In this document: piece after piece, positions 62,999 to 64,000 of the stretch
Position numbering within the stretch: position 1 is the stretch's first letter
How the letters are laid out: every line of letters begins with the position of its first letter
Assembly: GCF_012985465.1 (NCBI RefSeq)
Contig: NZ_JAAQWN010000002.1
Span: forward strand, 806,001-870,000
Direction of reading: 5' to 3'
Source: Pseudomonas sp. WS 5079
GTDB taxonomy: Bacteria; Pseudomonadota; Gammaproteobacteria; Pseudomonadales; Pseudomonadaceae
Length of the DNA: 64,000 nt
Made by a program: the position numbers and the translations under genes
Notes under the pieces: model-generated
Databases searched by the model: none
The model's input: only the letters and a program-made list of their open reading frames with translations
Told to the model about the DNA's origin: nothing

Positions 62999-63883
62999 CT
63001 AGTGATGCCGGTAGAAGCGGTCCAGCAACGCCGGCAGCCCCGCACGCCACGCCCGTGGCTTGATGCCGAATGTATGCAGGATCTTCTTGCAGGCCAGCAC
63101 TGCGTGTTGCGGTTCGTCGGCGGCATCTGGCCGCGCGGCGTGGGCCTGGGCGGTCGGTGCTTCGACCGCCAGCGCATGGAAGTTACGCGCTTCGGTGAGG
63201 ATCGCCTGGCCCAGGGCCACAGGGGTGGTCGCCTCTTGCCCCGCGTAATGGTAGGTGCCCCACAGCGGCGCCGCACAATCGAGCTGCTTGAGCACCGAGA
63301 TAATCACCCGTGCCGCATCGTCTACCGGCGTCGGGTTGCCCCGTCGATCGTCGGCCAACAACAACTCCTCGGGTTTCTCGGCACGCGCCAGGAAACGCCC
63401 GAGCGCGCCGTCGACACTGTCATCGAGCAACCAGCCAAAGCGCAGCAGCACATGTTGCGGGCAGGTCGCGCGTACGCTTTGCTCAATGCGCCACAACGCC
63501 TGGCCGCGCAGGCCCAGGGGCACGGGTTCGTCTTTTTCGCTGTAGGCGGTGGCGCGCGAGCCATCGAACACCCGATAGCTGGACGGTTGCAGCAGGGTGA
63601 TGTTGTGGTGCTGGCACAGTTCCGCCAGGCGCTCGACAGCAGATTCCTGCCCGGCCAGGCGCGCCTCGTTCACGCTTTCGGCCTGGAACCAGTCGAAATA
63701 GTAGGCGAGATTGATCAAGGCATCGGGACGGGTGTCGTCGAGCAATTGGGTAAGGCTGGCGGCATCCCAGCCGTCTTGTGGCGGGCGCGGGGCGAGGAAA
63801 CCGATATCTTCCTCTGCACCGAGGCGAATCAGCGCCTGCCCGAGGGCATTCCCGCCGCCCAGTAACATAAGGCGCATTCGCAT
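62999..63883 (-). CDS. RmlD-like sugar-nucleotide-binding reductase
   Basis: A 294-residue extended SDR with the RmlD layout: an N-terminal Rossmann start (MRLMLLGGGNALGQALIRLG, where Gly replaces some usual positions), DALINLAYYFDWFQAESVNEARLAGQESAVERLAELCQHHNITLLQPSSYRVFDG, and a C-terminal substrate part. The catalytic Tyr-x-x-x-Lys is not in the usual form, so it may not be a genuine dTDP-rhamnose synthase. No other rml genes are nearby. Alternative starts are ATG 63883 and 63877. Convergent with ompW. Confidence 0.78.
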   Translation of the reverse strand: MRMRLMLLGGGNALGQALIRLGAEEDIGFLAPRPPQDGWDAASLTQLLDDTRPDALINLAYYFDWFQAESVNEARLAGQESAVERLAELCQHHNITLLQPSSYRVFDGSRATAYSEKDEPVPLGLRGQALWRIEQSVRATCPQHVLLRFGWLLDDSVDGALGRFLARAEKPEELLLADDRRGNPTPVDDAARVIISVLKQLDCAAPLWGTYHYAGQEATTPVALGQAILTEARNFHALAVEAPTAQAHAARPDAADEPQHAVLACKKILHTFGIKPRAWRAGLPALLDRFYRHH

Positions 63884-64000
63884 AGATTGAGCAGGCCCGG
63901 TCTGTTTGGAACGATGGCTATTATCGACAGGCGTTGATGCCGTGCCGTTAGTATTTGCCAGAATCGTTGCATTTTGCGGGTTTGTAGCGCAACCGTCACT

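Overview
The window is high-GC chromosomal DNA of a Pseudomonas, most likely a member of the P. fluorescens group. Grounds: at least eleven REP/REPIN palindromes of the type common in fluorescent pseudomonads, Pseudomonas-type families throughout, and a gene order that, from memory and unchecked, follows the P. aeruginosa PAO1 interval around PA4011-PA4068 (lrgAB, maoC, ubiX, mpl, eatR-exaC-eat-eutBC, dedA, mtfA, ppa ... xseB-ispA-dxs, rib genes, nrdR, zinc operon, oprG). No rRNA, tRNA, CRISPR array, insertion sequence or integrase was seen.

Layout. 0-9 kb: a DedA-PAP2 membrane phosphatase, a LON-domain protein, the LrgA/LrgB pair, a MaoC hydratase, a MORN-repeat/caspase-like lipoprotein, then UbiX and the peptidoglycan recycling ligase Mpl. 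9.2-10.7 kb: an island of lower GC with one unknown protein that has a type III secretion-like N-terminus and an hrp-box-like promoter. 10.7-18.4 kb: the ethanolamine module (EatR, sigma-54 promoter, ExaC, Eat, EutBC). 18.5-21.4 kb: GNAT, DedA, MtfA and inorganic pyrophosphatase.

21.5-42.3 kb is an accessory block between ppa and xseB. It starts with an S24-type repressor. A same-strand six-gene array follows: an alkyl-DHAP-synthase-like flavoprotein, a GlpD-like dehydrogenase, an FGGY kinase, a secreted zinc phospholipase C-like protein, a DUF1302 barrel and a DUF1329 protein, with a divergent AraC regulator. I infer that it takes up and breaks down a glycerolipid, possibly an ether lipid. 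A second gene set (DUF1302 barrel, MFS carrier, DUF2817/M14 hydrolase, CapA-like metallophosphatase) lies next to a divergent GlxA-type regulator, and the intergenic region carries paired 21-bp-phased direct repeats. These two clusters are the best candidates for undescribed systems.

42.4-64 kb returns to core genome: xseB-ispA-dxs (isoprenoids), BtuB and a BtuF-like protein (cobalamin, which EutBC needs), GTP cyclohydrolase II, then nrdR-ribD-ribE-ribBA-ribH-nusB-thiL on the minus strand, a YbaY lipoprotein with a methyltransferase, CnoX/YbbN, a Zur-type operator with the zinc-starvation operon (DUF2796, ABC ATPase, permease, DUF3299), OmpW/OprG behind an Anr-like box, and an RmlD-like reductase.
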